Source: Niveibacterium umoris (lineage in GTDB: Bacteria > Pseudomonadota > Gammaproteobacteria > Burkholderiales > Rhodocyclaceae). From it: a stretch of DNA of 64,000 bases. The notes beneath the pieces are model-generated. The model was not told where the DNA came from. It searched no databases and saw nothing but the letters and a program-made list of their open reading frames with translations. Positions 18,955 to 27,054 of the stretch are shown here, in pieces; position 1 is the first letter of the stretch, and each line of letters opens with the position of its first letter. The translations under genes and the position numbers were made by a program. The DNA is taken from positions 2,170,001 to 2,234,000 of the forward strand of contig NZ_JACIET010000001.1 of NCBI RefSeq assembly GCF_014197015.1, given 5' to 3'.

Positions 18955-20292
18955 TCACACCGTCAGTTGCAGATGTTCGCGTTCCCACGCAGTGATGCCG
19001 CGCTGGAAGGTTTCCAGCTCGGTCTGCTTCACCGCGCAGAAGGCTTGCACGAATTCGACACCCAACACCTCGTGCAACGCCTCGCAGGTAGACAGCGCCT
19101 CGATCGCCTCTTCCAGGCTGCGCGGCAACTCGTAGTCGAGGTTGTAGGCACTGCCCGCGAGCGGTTCGGAGGGCTCCAGCCCCTCGACCATGCCGAGGTA
19201 GCCACAGGCCAGCGTGGCGGCCATCGCGAGGTAGGGATTCGTATCCACACCCGGTACCCGGTTTTCCAGCCGACGCGCGGCGGGCGACGAGTTCGGGATG
19301 CGGATGCCGCAGGTGCGGTTGTCGTAGCCCCAGCGCACATTGATTGGCGCAGCGGTATGGCGCGACAGGCGACGATACGAATTCACATAGGGCGCGAACA
19401 GCGGCATCGCCTGCGGCAGGTACTTCTGCATGCCGGCGATATGGCTGAAGAACAGCTTGCTCGCACTGCCATCGGCATTCGAGAAGACGTTCTGGCCGTC
19501 GTCGCTGCGCACGATGTTCTGATGGATATGCATCGCACTGCCGGGCTCATGTTCCATGGGTTTGGCCATGAAGGTGGCGAAGATCTTGTGGCGATAGGCC
19601 GTCTCGCGCACCGCACGCTTGAAGAGGAACACTCGGTCGGCCAGATCAAGCGGATCGCCATGGGTGAAGTTGATCTCCATCTGGCCGGCACCGACCTCAT
19701 GGATCAGGGTCTCGACGCCCAGATTCATCGACTCCGAAAAGGCTGAGAGCTCCTGGAAGAACGGGTCGAAGTCGTTCACCGCATCGATCGAGAAGGACTG
19801 CCGGCCCACCTCGGTACGCCCGTTGCGCCCGGGCGGCGGCCGCAGGGGTTCGTGCGGGTTGGAGTTCTGCGCGATCAGGTAGAACTCCATCTCGGGCGCC
19901 ACCACCGGCCGCCAGCCGCGGCTCTCGTAGAGCTTGAGCACCTTGCGCAGCACCGCACGCGGCGACAGGCCCACCGGGCGGCCGTCGAAATCCTGGCAAT
20001 CGTGGATCACCACCGCCACCGGCTCGATCGCCCACGGCGCCCAGCGGATCGTGTTGGGGTCCGGCACGCAGACCATGTCCGGGTCGCTCGGGCCGACGAA
20101 GCGCTCGAAGTCGGCGAACTCGCCATTCACGGTGATCGTCAGCACCGCCTTGGACATCTTCATGCTGTCTTCGGCCATGAACAGCGCCTTGGGCAGGATC
20201 TTGCCGCGTGCCACGCCGGTCATGTCGGCGATCACGCATTCGACCTCGTGAATCTGGTTTTCACGCAGGAACTGATGCAGCGACTCGTTCAT
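18955..20292 (-). CDS. Glutamine synthetase-like gamma-glutamylamine ligase (PuuA-like)
   Basis: A 445-residue enzyme of the glutamine synthetase superfamily. The glutamate/metal region is PVVAPEMEFYLIAQNS, with further active-site segments VGAGQMEINF, GSAMHIHQN, and RWGYDNRTCGIRIPNSS, the Arg-rich nucleotide/phosphate region. It lacks the C-terminal adenylylation Tyr segment of GlnA. Its length and N-terminus (CVIADMTGVARGKILPK) fit the PuuA/GlnT group, which joins glutamate to amines. First gene of a three-gene operon with an aminotransferase and a GntR regulator, with strong palindromes upstream. The amine substrate cannot be deduced. Confidence 0.85.
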   Translation of the reverse strand: MNESLHQFLRENQIHEVECVIADMTGVARGKILPKALFMAEDSMKMSKAVLTITVNGEFADFERFVGPSDPDMVCVPDPNTIRWAPWAIEPVAVVIHDCQDFDGRPVGLSPRAVLRKVLKLYESRGWRPVVAPEMEFYLIAQNSNPHEPLRPPPGRNGRTEVGRQSFSIDAVNDFDPFFQELSAFSESMNLGVETLIHEVGAGQMEINFTHGDPLDLADRVFLFKRAVRETAYRHKIFATFMAKPMEHEPGSAMHIHQNIVRSDDGQNVFSNADGSASKLFFSHIAGMQKYLPQAMPLFAPYVNSYRRLSRHTAAPINVRWGYDNRTCGIRIPNSSPAARRLENRVPGVDTNPYLAMAATLACGYLGMVEGLEPSEPLAGSAYNLDYELPRSLEEAIEALSTCEALHEVLGVEFVQAFCAVKQTELETFQRGITAWEREHLQLTV

Positions 20293-20303
20293 GTTTCACC
20301 TTT

Positions 20304-20313
20304 TGTGATCACA
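20304..20313. promoter_or_regulatory. GATC-centred palindrome in the glutamine synthetase-like leader
   Basis: TGTGATCACA is a perfect 10-bp palindrome lying 11 bp upstream of the glutamine synthetase-like start, just before its ribosome-binding site (AAGGTG). It shares the central TGATCA with the two upstream operators but differs outside, so it may be a weak third site or chance. Confidence 0.35.
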
Positions 20314-20386
20314 CACAACCCGCCCTTCGCTCAGCAACCCAGCCCCTTAGAACCAAATTGCCAGCGCACTTGCTTATGACGGACTC

Positions 20387-20402
20387 AGATTTGATCAAAT
20401 CT
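20387..20402. promoter_or_regulatory. Operator O1, perfect 16-bp palindrome
   Basis: AGATTTGATCAAATCT reads identically on both strands. On the minus strand it overlaps the predicted -10 hexamer of the glutamine synthetase-like operon, so a bound protein would block initiation. The core ATTTGATCAAAT recurs 38 bp away as O2. The GntR protein encoded at the end of the operon is the likely binder. Confidence 0.7.
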
Positions 20403-20426
20403 ACACAAGAACTCTCGCTCTTGCAA
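20398..20426 (-). promoter_or_regulatory. Predicted sigma-70 promoter of the glutamine synthetase-like operon
   Basis: On the minus strand, TTGCAA (20426-20421) and TAGATT (20403-20398) are separated by exactly 17 bp; each matches four of six consensus bases. The -35 abuts operator O2 and the -10 overlaps operator O1, an arrangement expected for a repressed promoter. The transcript leader would be roughly 100 nt. Confidence 0.55.
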
Positions 20427-20438
20427 ATTTGATCAAAT
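20427..20438. promoter_or_regulatory. Operator O2, 12-bp palindrome
   Basis: ATTTGATCAAAT is a perfect palindrome and an exact copy of the core of O1, with 38 bp between centres. It lies immediately upstream of the predicted -35 hexamer of the minus-strand operon. Confidence 0.65.
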
Positions 20439-20558
20439 CCTTTGTGAGCGGTCGCCCCTGAGGCGCCCCGCGCCCTGCCGCGTCGTCCCATCCAGAACAG
20501 ACGCCCCTCACCTGCAAATGCGATGTCACCTGTCTGCGTCGCCAATCCAAGCGCCGCC

Positions 20559-20564
20559 TATAAT
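20559..20564 (+). promoter_or_regulatory. Perfect -10 hexamer before the antiporter gene
   Basis: TATAAT lies 46 bp upstream of the GTG start of the antiporter gene. No good -35 hexamer is found at 16-18 bp, so the promoter call rests on the -10 and its position. The 318-bp gap between the two divergent genes is otherwise explained by this and the operators O1 and O2. Confidence 0.4.
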
Positions 20565-20610
20565 TCGCAGATACCCCGCAGCGCCCGCCGAATTCAACGA
20601 GAGGCATTCC

Positions 20611-21846
20611 GTGACACCCGCATCGGTCGAAATCGCCAAACATGTCCTGATGGAGTTCGGGATCATTCTTGCGGTAGGCAGCGCCTGCGCCGTCTTTGCC
20701 CAACGCCTGAAAACGCCGGACGTGGTTGTCTTCCTGATCGTCGGCACCCTGCTCGGCCCCGACGTGGCCGGCCTTATCCAGATCAAGTCGGATTCGACGC
20801 TCAACCAGCTGGTGCTGATCTTTGGCTCCTGCTACATCCTTTTCGATGGCGGCGCCTCGCTGCGTCTGAAGGTGCTCAAGGAGTGCTGGATCACGATCCT
20901 GATCCTTGCCACCGTCGGCGTGCTGATCACCGCCGCGATCACCAGCGTGGCGGCGTATTACCTGCTCGGCGTGCCCTTCATCGTCGCGCTGCTGCTGGCC
21001 TCGGCGATCGCGTCCACCGACCCGGCCACGCTGGTGCCGGTGTTCCGTCAGGTGAAGATCAAGGATCGCGTGGCACAGACGGTGATGTCGGAGTCGGCCT
21101 TCAACGACGCCACCGGCGCGATCCTCACCTTTGCGGTGCTGGCGATTGCGATGGGACAGGGCGAAGTCACCACAGCTTCCGTGCTGACCGATCTGCTCAA
21201 ACAGGCCTCGATCGGTCTGATTGCCGGCCTTGTGCTGGGCTACCTCGCGGCGATGTTCATCTCCCACGAGAAGTTCGGCTTCCTGCAGGAATACGCGCCG
21301 GTGGTGTCGCTGATGGCCGTGATCGGCGCCTTCCTCACCGCCGACGACATGGGCGCAAGCGGTTTCATGGCGGTGTTCGTGTTCGGCATCATGATCGGCA
21401 ACAAGGACGCGATCGGCTTCGAGATGGCGCCGGACGAGCAGGAAAAGCTCAACGACTTCGTCGGCACCACGGCGTTGCTGATGCGGATGTTCATCTTCAT
21501 CCTGCTCGGCACCCAGGTCGATTTCGCGCTGATGGGGCAGCACCTGGTCGCGGGGCTGGGCGTGGTCGCAGTCTTCATGTTCATCGCGCGGCCGGTCACG
21601 GTCTTCCTCTGCGCCTTGCCCGACCGCCGCACGCGCTGGAGCTTCAAGGAAATGCTCTTTATGAGCTGGACGCGCGAAACCGGCGTGATCCCCGGCGCGC
21701 TCGCCGGCCTGCTGATGGGCATGGGCGCGCCGCAAGCGCGCCTGATCGCGTCGGTGACCTTCCTCGCGATCCTGACGACCATCCTGCTGCAGGCGACGAC
21801 CACCCGCTGGCTGGCGCAGAAGCTCGACTTGCTGGCAGAAGACTGA
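20611..21846 (+). CDS. CPA1-family monovalent cation:proton antiporter
   Basis: A 411-residue inner-membrane protein with 11-13 hydrophobic segments. Family motifs are ASAIASTDPATLVPV and the ion-binding signature MSESAFNDATGAI, in which the ND pair is characteristic of electroneutral CPA1 exchangers such as NhaP. It lacks a C-terminal nucleotide-binding domain. I chose the GTG at 20611, preceded by GAGAGG at seven bases; the frame is open further upstream but homologues begin near VEIAKHVLMEFG. Likely role is Na+ or K+ export and pH homeostasis. A small exported protein gene follows after 16 bp. Confidence 0.88.
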   Translation: MTPASVEIAKHVLMEFGIILAVGSACAVFAQRLKTPDVVVFLIVGTLLGPDVAGLIQIKSDSTLNQLVLIFGSCYILFDGGASLRLKVLKECWITILILATVGVLITAAITSVAAYYLLGVPFIVALLLASAIASTDPATLVPVFRQVKIKDRVAQTVMSESAFNDATGAILTFAVLAIAMGQGEVTTASVLTDLLKQASIGLIAGLVLGYLAAMFISHEKFGFLQEYAPVVSLMAVIGAFLTADDMGASGFMAVFVFGIMIGNKDAIGFEMAPDEQEKLNDFVGTTALLMRMFIFILLGTQVDFALMGQHLVAGLGVVAVFMFIARPVTVFLCALPDRRTRWSFKEMLFMSWTRETGVIPGALAGLLMGMGAPQARLIASVTFLAILTTILLQATTTRWLAQKLDLLAED

Positions 21847-21862
21847 GCGGCGTCGAGCACCA

Positions 21863-22231
21863 GTGCGGCATCTGTTCCTCGCGCTGGCCTTGCTGACGAC
21901 GGCGGTATCGGCGGCCGACACGGCCCTGCTCCACAAGGGCCAGGCACTCGCGGCAGCCCGTGCGCATTTGCTCGCGCAGGGCTGGCAGCCGCGCGCCACA
22001 CGCCTGTCGCTCGCTGACGGCCAAGCGGAAAACCGCAGCGGCTCGGCCAAGACGTTCTACCGCGCGGGCTACCGTGAAGTGGAAGTCTGCTCGGGCACCG
22101 GCGCGAATTTCTGCATCTTCAACTACCTTCGCGATGGCGCCTGCATGCGTGTGGTCACCGTCGGCGAACTGCCGCGCGATGCAAGCGTCGCGTCATGGGC
22201 GGATGAATGCCCGCCGGAAGATGCACGCTGA
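21863..22231 (+). CDS. Small exported protein of unknown function
   Basis: A 122-residue protein with a signal peptide (RHLFLALALLTTAVSA, cleavage before ADTALLH) and a GTG start. The mature part has four Cys residues (EVCSGTGANFCIFN, GACMRV, DECPP), suggesting disulfides in the periplasm. I do not recognise the family. It begins 16 bp after the antiporter stop and is probably in the same transcript. Confidence 0.65.
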   Translation: MRHLFLALALLTTAVSAADTALLHKGQALAAARAHLLAQGWQPRATRLSLADGQAENRSGSAKTFYRAGYREVEVCSGTGANFCIFNYLRDGACMRVVTVGELPRDASVASWADECPPEDAR

Positions 22232-22269
22232 CTGCGTGCGCGCTGACTCCGTGCGCGGCACACCGCCGC

Positions 22270-24306
22270 TCAAACGGCCGGTGCGCTTGCTGCGTTGCCC
22301 GCGCCCGCCGGATGCGTCCAGCGAACTTCGTCTTCATTGATGCGATGCCCGCCCGGTGCGAGGGCGGTGTAAGCCGGCACACTTTCGGGCGACAGGCTGC
22401 CGACTCGTGCGAACAGGTCTGCCAGCCGCACGCCCTGCCGCAACAGGAAGGCGAGGTAAGTGTGGCGCACCGCATCGGGGGTGATCGACGCGGCATCATC
22501 GAGCCCGGCGTCGTGCGCCGCGCACAACAGCTGCGTCTGCAACGCGGCGCCTCCCAGTGGCGCACCGTCTGCTGACTGCAACACCGGTGCGCTGCGATCA
22601 CCATCCGGCGACGGTGTCGCCGCGGACAATTCCGCTGCAAGGCGCGGCGACAGCGGCACGGCGCGCGCCTCTTCACCCTGCGCGGTCAGCAGGCCTTCGG
22701 CGACGTCGACATCGCGCCAGCGCAGCGCCAGGAGTTCCTGTGGCTTGAGGCCGGCAAGCAGCGCCAGCACCGCAATGCGGACGCCGTTGCTGCTTGTCTC
22801 GATCAGCCGCGCCAGTTCGTCCGGGGCAAGCTCCCGCGGCAAGACCGGGCTGGCCGCGAGCAGGCGCTGATCCCCTTCCGCGGCGATTTGTGCCATCGGG
22901 GCCGGCATCGGCAGGCCGCCGACCGGCCAGGCCGGCGTCACGACGATCGCTTGCGGGCGCTCGCGCTTGAAGATGAAGCCCAGCAGCCACACCGCAAAGA
23001 GCGCTATCAACAGCGCCGCCAGCAGCACGAAACCGGCATCGCGCCAATAGCGCGGCCGCCACACTTCATGTGGAATCGCAGCCTCTTCGATCACCTTCAC
23101 CGACGGCATGCGCGCCCGTTCGCTGGCTTCGAGCTTCACCGCGCGTTCAAGCGCCGCATGCTGCATGGCTTCAAGTTGCGTCAGCGACTGCTGCAGCGCC
23201 TTGAACTGCGCGAGCTTGAGCGAGAAGCCCTGCAGCGAGCCCCGTTCGGCGGCCGCCTGCCGCTGCAGCGCCTGCACCGTCGCACGGGCATCCGCCACCT
23301 CGGCCTGCGCTTCGGCGATCGATGAATTGGCGCTGGTGCTGCGCTCCGCGTTGAGCTGGCGTTCAAGTTCGGCGATGCGCGCCCGCAGCGCCTTGGCATT
23401 GGGATCGATCGCCAGATAGTCCTGGGTGTAATTGCGTTCCATGTCGCGCAGGTTTTCGCGCGCCTGCGACAGCCGCTGCTCCATGCCGGCGATCGTCGGG
23501 TTGTCGCGCGAGCGCGTCGTCGACTGCCCCGACGCGGCGCTGGCACGCAAGGCGTTGAGCCGCGCTTCGGCCGCGACCAGGCGCGTGTTCGCATCCACCA
23601 TGGCCTTGGCCGAATCGCGCAGGTGGTTGAGTTGGGCGTTGTCGTCGCGCTCACCCGAGACGATGCCGTGGCTCAACTGGAATGCCTCGAGTTCACTGCG
23701 CTTGGCGGCAACGGCCGCCTGCAGGCGCTCGGCTTCGTCCCGTGCCCGCGCCAGGGTCTCCGCCGAGGCCGCGCCGAATTCGCTCGCGATGCGCTCGCGA
23801 TACACCGTGACCAGGGCGTTGAGCAGCAAGGCGGCGGTCTCGGGATCGCGCCCCACCGACCACACCTGCGCCACCTTGCTCTCGGGCACTGCCTCGACGC
23901 CGAGGCCTTCCTGCAGCGATTCGACCGAGGCTTCACGCAGGCCTTCGAGCCGCATGCCGGTTGCAAGCAGACGGGTGCGCGCCGCTTCGATCAAGGGCCG
24001 GCTGGTCAGCCGCTGCACCTGGGCGACAAACGCCGAATGGGGCCCGCTCACGCCCTCGGCCACTGAACCGTTTGGCGTCGCCGCCAGCGCGACCTCGCTG
24101 CCGGGCTCGATCTCGAGCCGGGTTTCGGCGCGATACTGCGCCGGCCGTGTGAAATCGACGACCAGCCCGATCACCGCCACACTCAGAAAAGTGATGCAGA
24201 ACAAGGCCAGCCGCCTTCTGTCGGCGCCACGATCGGCGCGCGTACTGGCCGGGTTGTCGTCGAGATAGCGGGGAGGAAAATGAAGCGAGGCTGCCGAGGA
24301 CTTCAT
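22270..24306 (-). CDS. Wzz/GumC-type polysaccharide co-polymerase fused to a degenerate tyrosine-recombinase fold
   Basis: A 678-residue two-helix membrane protein. It has a first helix at about 31-51, a Wzz-like periplasmic domain (RAETRLEIEPGSEVAL) and extended coiled coils at about 180-400. A second helix follows at 424-446, after the proline-containing segment typical of Wzz/GumC proteins. A Pro-rich linker (451-470) then leads to a cytoplasmic domain at about 490-655 that resembles a phage-integrase catalytic domain: LAGLKPQELLALRWRDVDV, RAVPLSPRL, ITPDAVRHTYLAFLLRQGV, then Tyr646. The first catalytic Arg position is Lys521, the HxxR His is Asp611 and the HLGH-type His is Ser637. Arg614 and Tyr646 remain, so recombination is unlikely. 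Wzc kinases carry their catalytic domain at this place. No polysaccharide genes are adjacent. GAAAGGA precedes the ATG. Confidence 0.75.
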   Translation of the reverse strand: MKSSAASLHFPPRYLDDNPASTRADRGADRRRLALFCITFLSVAVIGLVVDFTRPAQYRAETRLEIEPGSEVALAATPNGSVAEGVSGPHSAFVAQVQRLTSRPLIEAARTRLLATGMRLEGLREASVESLQEGLGVEAVPESKVAQVWSVGRDPETAALLLNALVTVYRERIASEFGAASAETLARARDEAERLQAAVAAKRSELEAFQLSHGIVSGERDDNAQLNHLRDSAKAMVDANTRLVAAEARLNALRASAASGQSTTRSRDNPTIAGMEQRLSQARENLRDMERNYTQDYLAIDPNAKALRARIAELERQLNAERSTSANSSIAEAQAEVADARATVQALQRQAAAERGSLQGFSLKLAQFKALQQSLTQLEAMQHAALERAVKLEASERARMPSVKVIEEAAIPHEVWRPRYWRDAGFVLLAALLIALFAVWLLGFIFKRERPQAIVVTPAWPVGGLPMPAPMAQIAAEGDQRLLAASPVLPRELAPDELARLIETSSNGVRIAVLALLAGLKPQELLALRWRDVDVAEGLLTAQGEEARAVPLSPRLAAELSAATPSPDGDRSAPVLQSADGAPLGGAALQTQLLCAAHDAGLDDAASITPDAVRHTYLAFLLRQGVRLADLFARVGSLSPESVPAYTALAPGGHRINEDEVRWTHPAGAGNAASAPAV

Positions 24307-24526
24307 GCCGCAGGTCCTTTCGCGGTGCTTTCATGCGGAACGGCGACACAGAACCTGCGTCCCGGTGCCGCCTGATGATTCAAGGTAGCACATCGACCTT
24401 ACAGCCGTTTGCATGACGCTCCCCGGGCAATCGGAGCGCACCGCCGCCGCTCTGCCCGTGCCGGAATGCCGCGGCAGTGCAAAATGCCGTACGGATAATG
24501 CCGCTTTCACCTGAACCGGAGCCCCC

Positions 24527-25084
24527 ATGAAACGCCTGAACCTGACCCCGCTCGCCCTTACCCTTCTCCTTGCCACGGTTGCCTGCGGCAAGGTGCAGGA
24601 AAAGGCTTCCGAGAAAGTTGCCGAGGCGGCGATCGAATCGGCGATGAAGCAGCAGGGCGCGAAGGATGCCCATGTCGACCTCTCGACAGGCGGCGTCAAG
24701 ACGACCGTCACCGACAAGGACGGCAAGCAGCAGACCCTGGAACTCAATACCGCACAGATCACCGAAGCGGACCTCGGCCTGCCCTTCTACCCAGGCACGA
24801 AACCGGCCGAAGGCGCAGCCAACCGGATGACGAACGATCAAGGCGTCGCGATGACCCTGAATCTGGTCACCAAGGATGCGCTCGACAAGGTGGTGGCCTT
24901 CTACGACCCGCAGATCAAGAAGGCGGCGGCGGGCAAACAGCTGGTCGAATCCTCAGGCCCGACCGAGCACATGTGGATGGTGGCGCCGGACAACGGCAAG
25001 GAATACGGCGGCTTCACCGTGCAGGCACAGCGCAGCGGCGACTCCACCGAGATCCAGATCATGGCAACGCACGCCAAGAAGTAG
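24527..25084 (+). CDS. Putative lipoprotein of unknown function
   Basis: A 185-residue exported protein. The N-terminus MKRLNLTPLALTLLLATVAC ends in a Cys at position 20 with a loose lipobox (TVAC), so a lipid anchor is likely. A Lys/Glu-rich helix follows, then a globular part with PFYPGTKPAEGAA and DKVVAFYDPQIKKAA, a pattern seen in small betaproteobacterial proteins of unknown role. It is divergent from the Wzz-fusion gene across 220 bp; that is the only hint of a connection. Confidence 0.7.
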   Translation: MKRLNLTPLALTLLLATVACGKVQEKASEKVAEAAIESAMKQQGAKDAHVDLSTGGVKTTVTDKDGKQQTLELNTAQITEADLGLPFYPGTKPAEGAANRMTNDQGVAMTLNLVTKDALDKVVAFYDPQIKKAAAGKQLVESSGPTEHMWMVAPDNGKEYGGFTVQAQRSGDSTEIQIMATHAKK

Positions 25085-25136
25085 TCGCGCCCGTGGTCGG
25101 CCGCGTCTGCGCTGGCGCCGCCGACCGCCGCATCGC

Positions 25137-25676
25137 TCAGCGGGGATTCAGCGTGCGCAGCGCTGCCACCACCTCGGCGGCGTGTGTATCCGGATCGACC
25201 TTGAGCCAGCTTTGCCGCAGCACGCCCTGCGGGTCGATCAGAAACGTCTGACGCTTGGCGAACTTGATCAGCGCCAGATTGGTCAGTGCGCCATAGCGAT
25301 CGGCCACCGCGCCGTCGGCATCCGCCAGCAAGGTGAACGGCAGCTTGTGCTTCTTCGAGAATGCAAGATGCGAGGCCGTGTCATCGACGCTGACGCCGAC
25401 CACCTCCGCGCCCAGCGCGCGGATCTGCGCATAGCCATCACGGAAGCTGCATGCCTCGGTGGTGCAGCCCGGCGTGTCGTTCTTCGGATAGAAGTACAGC
25501 ACCACCCAGCTTCCGCGGAAATCGGCGAGCGAGTGGAGCTTGCCGTCCTGATCCGGCAGCCTGAAGTCCGGCGCCGGCTTCCCGACCACTGGCGCCTCGG
25601 CCCACGCCGGCAGCATCGCCCCAGCGCAGGCGAACACACACGCCAACATCCGCAGCCATCCACGCAAGTTCCGCAT
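25137..25676 (-). CDS. Exported thiol peroxidase of the BCP/PrxQ type
   Basis: A 179-residue peroxiredoxin that reduces hydroperoxides. After a signal peptide (LACVFACAGAMLPAWA) comes the AhpC/TSA domain with the peroxidatic-site motif TPGCTTEACSFRD, where the first Cys is peroxidatic and the second, five residues on, is the PrxQ-type resolving Cys. Most BCP proteins are cytosolic; the signal peptide here puts this one in the periplasm. Its ATG shares a base with the stop of the upstream MFS gene (TGATG), so the two are translationally coupled. The longer frame to 25835 lies inside the MFS gene and is rejected. Confidence 0.88.
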   Translation of the reverse strand: MRNLRGWLRMLACVFACAGAMLPAWAEAPVVGKPAPDFRLPDQDGKLHSLADFRGSWVVLYFYPKNDTPGCTTEACSFRDGYAQIRALGAEVVGVSVDDTASHLAFSKKHKLPFTLLADADGAVADRYGALTNLALIKFAKRQTFLIDPQGVLRQSWLKVDPDTHAAEVVAALRTLNPR

Positions 25677-26830
25677 CAATTCGTCTCCTTGAGCCAATAT
25701 CGGGTCGCCAGGGTGCACATGCCGGCCAGCGCAGCCACCAGACAGAAAGCAGTCGCCGCACCGGCCGCCTGCCAGACCGCACCAAACGCAGCACCGGCCG
25801 GGATCGCCACCGCGCCCGACAACAGGTAGTACCACCCGAACGCCGAGCCGCGCAGCGCCGCCGGCACCAAGGCGCCGACCAGCGCGCGCTCGACGCCTTC
25901 AGACAGACCGGCAAGCACGCCGTACGCGAGTGCAGCCGCCCAGAGTTGCCCCGCAGTGGTTACCCCACCGAGCAGCAAGTAGCCCAGCGCCAGCGCCGCC
26001 CAGCCCACCCGCAGCATCGCCCGGGCGCCGATATGGTCCGCCAGACGCCCGCCGAGCATCGCAGCCCCGCTTTTGGCGAGGCTCATCAAAGCCCAGAGCA
26101 CCAGCAGGGACGCCGCACTGCACCCCAGTTCATGACCCCGCCAGACGACAAAGGTTTCCGACGCGCGCGCCAGCCCGAACGCCGCCACCAGCACCAGGTA
26201 GCCGCGCAGCGCGCGCGGCAGCAACGCCCAACGCAAGGGTGGGCGCTTCGCCGCCTCGGCCGCGCGCGGTGCATCGCGCAGCACCCGCCACACCAGCAGC
26301 ACACCGATCGCCCCCGGCACTGCCGACCACAGCATCACCTGCGGCAGCGCGAGGCCACCCCAGGCCACCGCCGCAGCCGCGACGAGGGCGCCGAGAAAGG
26401 CGCCGGCGTTGTCCATGGCACGGTGGAAGCCGTAGGCGGTGCCGCGCAGCGCTTGCGGCGTGGCGTCGGCGACCAGCGCATCGCGCGGCGCGCTGCGCAA
26501 ACCCTTGCCAACGCGGTCCACCGCCCGCAGCGACGCCAGTTGCAGCCAGCTCCCCGCCACGCCGAACAGCGGCCGCACAAGGTTGGACAGCGCGTACCCC
26601 GCCAGCACCCACGGTTTGCGGGCGCCGCCATCCGACCGCGCCCCCGCCCATACTTTGAGCCAGGCGGAGACCGCCTCCGCCACGCCCTCGATCACGCCCA
26701 GCGCCACCGGGCCGGCGCCGAGTGCCCCGGCCAGCACCAATGGCACCAGCGGCGTCACCATCTCTGACGCGAGGTCGTTGAAGAAGCTGACAAAGCCAAG
26801 GGTGACGACGGTGGCAGGCAAACGACGCAT
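25676..26830 (-). CDS. MFS transporter
   Basis: A 384-residue major-facilitator protein with about 12 hydrophobic segments. The N-terminal FVSFFNDLASEMVTPLVPL and the loop GLRSAPRDALVADATP are typical of a group of uncharacterised bacterial MFS transporters. Substrate unknown; efflux is more likely than uptake given the family. It is followed without gap by the exported peroxiredoxin, which could indicate a stress-related role, but this is only inference from coupling. Confidence 0.85.
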   Translation of the reverse strand: MRRLPATVVTLGFVSFFNDLASEMVTPLVPLVLAGALGAGPVALGVIEGVAEAVSAWLKVWAGARSDGGARKPWVLAGYALSNLVRPLFGVAGSWLQLASLRAVDRVGKGLRSAPRDALVADATPQALRGTAYGFHRAMDNAGAFLGALVAAAAVAWGGLALPQVMLWSAVPGAIGVLLVWRVLRDAPRAAEAAKRPPLRWALLPRALRGYLVLVAAFGLARASETFVVWRGHELGCSAASLLVLWALMSLAKSGAAMLGGRLADHIGARAMLRVGWAALALGYLLLGGVTTAGQLWAAALAYGVLAGLSEGVERALVGALVPAALRGSAFGWYYLLSGAVAIPAGAAFGAVWQAAGAATAFCLVAALAGMCTLATRYWLKETN

Positions 26831-27000
26831 GACAGGACAGCCCGGGTGAGGTCACAGGTTTCGGCGGTGCAAAGCGGCCTTGCGGCGCGATGTCGCCCCG
26901 CGTCGAAGCGCACACACTTCGCCGGCAGCGTAACCCAGCATGCTCAAGCTGTCGCCCGAAACCTTAGCCCCGTAAGCCGCGCCGCGGCAACGCCCCCCCC

Positions 27001-27027
27001 TAAAGTAACGTCCCCTGCCGCCGTTAA
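27001..27027 (+). promoter_or_regulatory. FliA (sigma-28)-like promoter of the first chemoreceptor gene
   Basis: TAAAGTAA (27001-27008), 11-bp spacer, GCCGTTAA (27020-27027). The flagellar sigma-28 consensus is TAAAGTTT-N11-GCCGATAA, so six of eight and seven of eight bases match with exact spacing. It lies 27 bp upstream of the chemoreceptor start, which is preceded by a strong AGGGGAGGAG site. Confidence 0.7.
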
Positions 27028-27054
27028 CCGTGCGTGATCCAGGGGAGGAGCACC

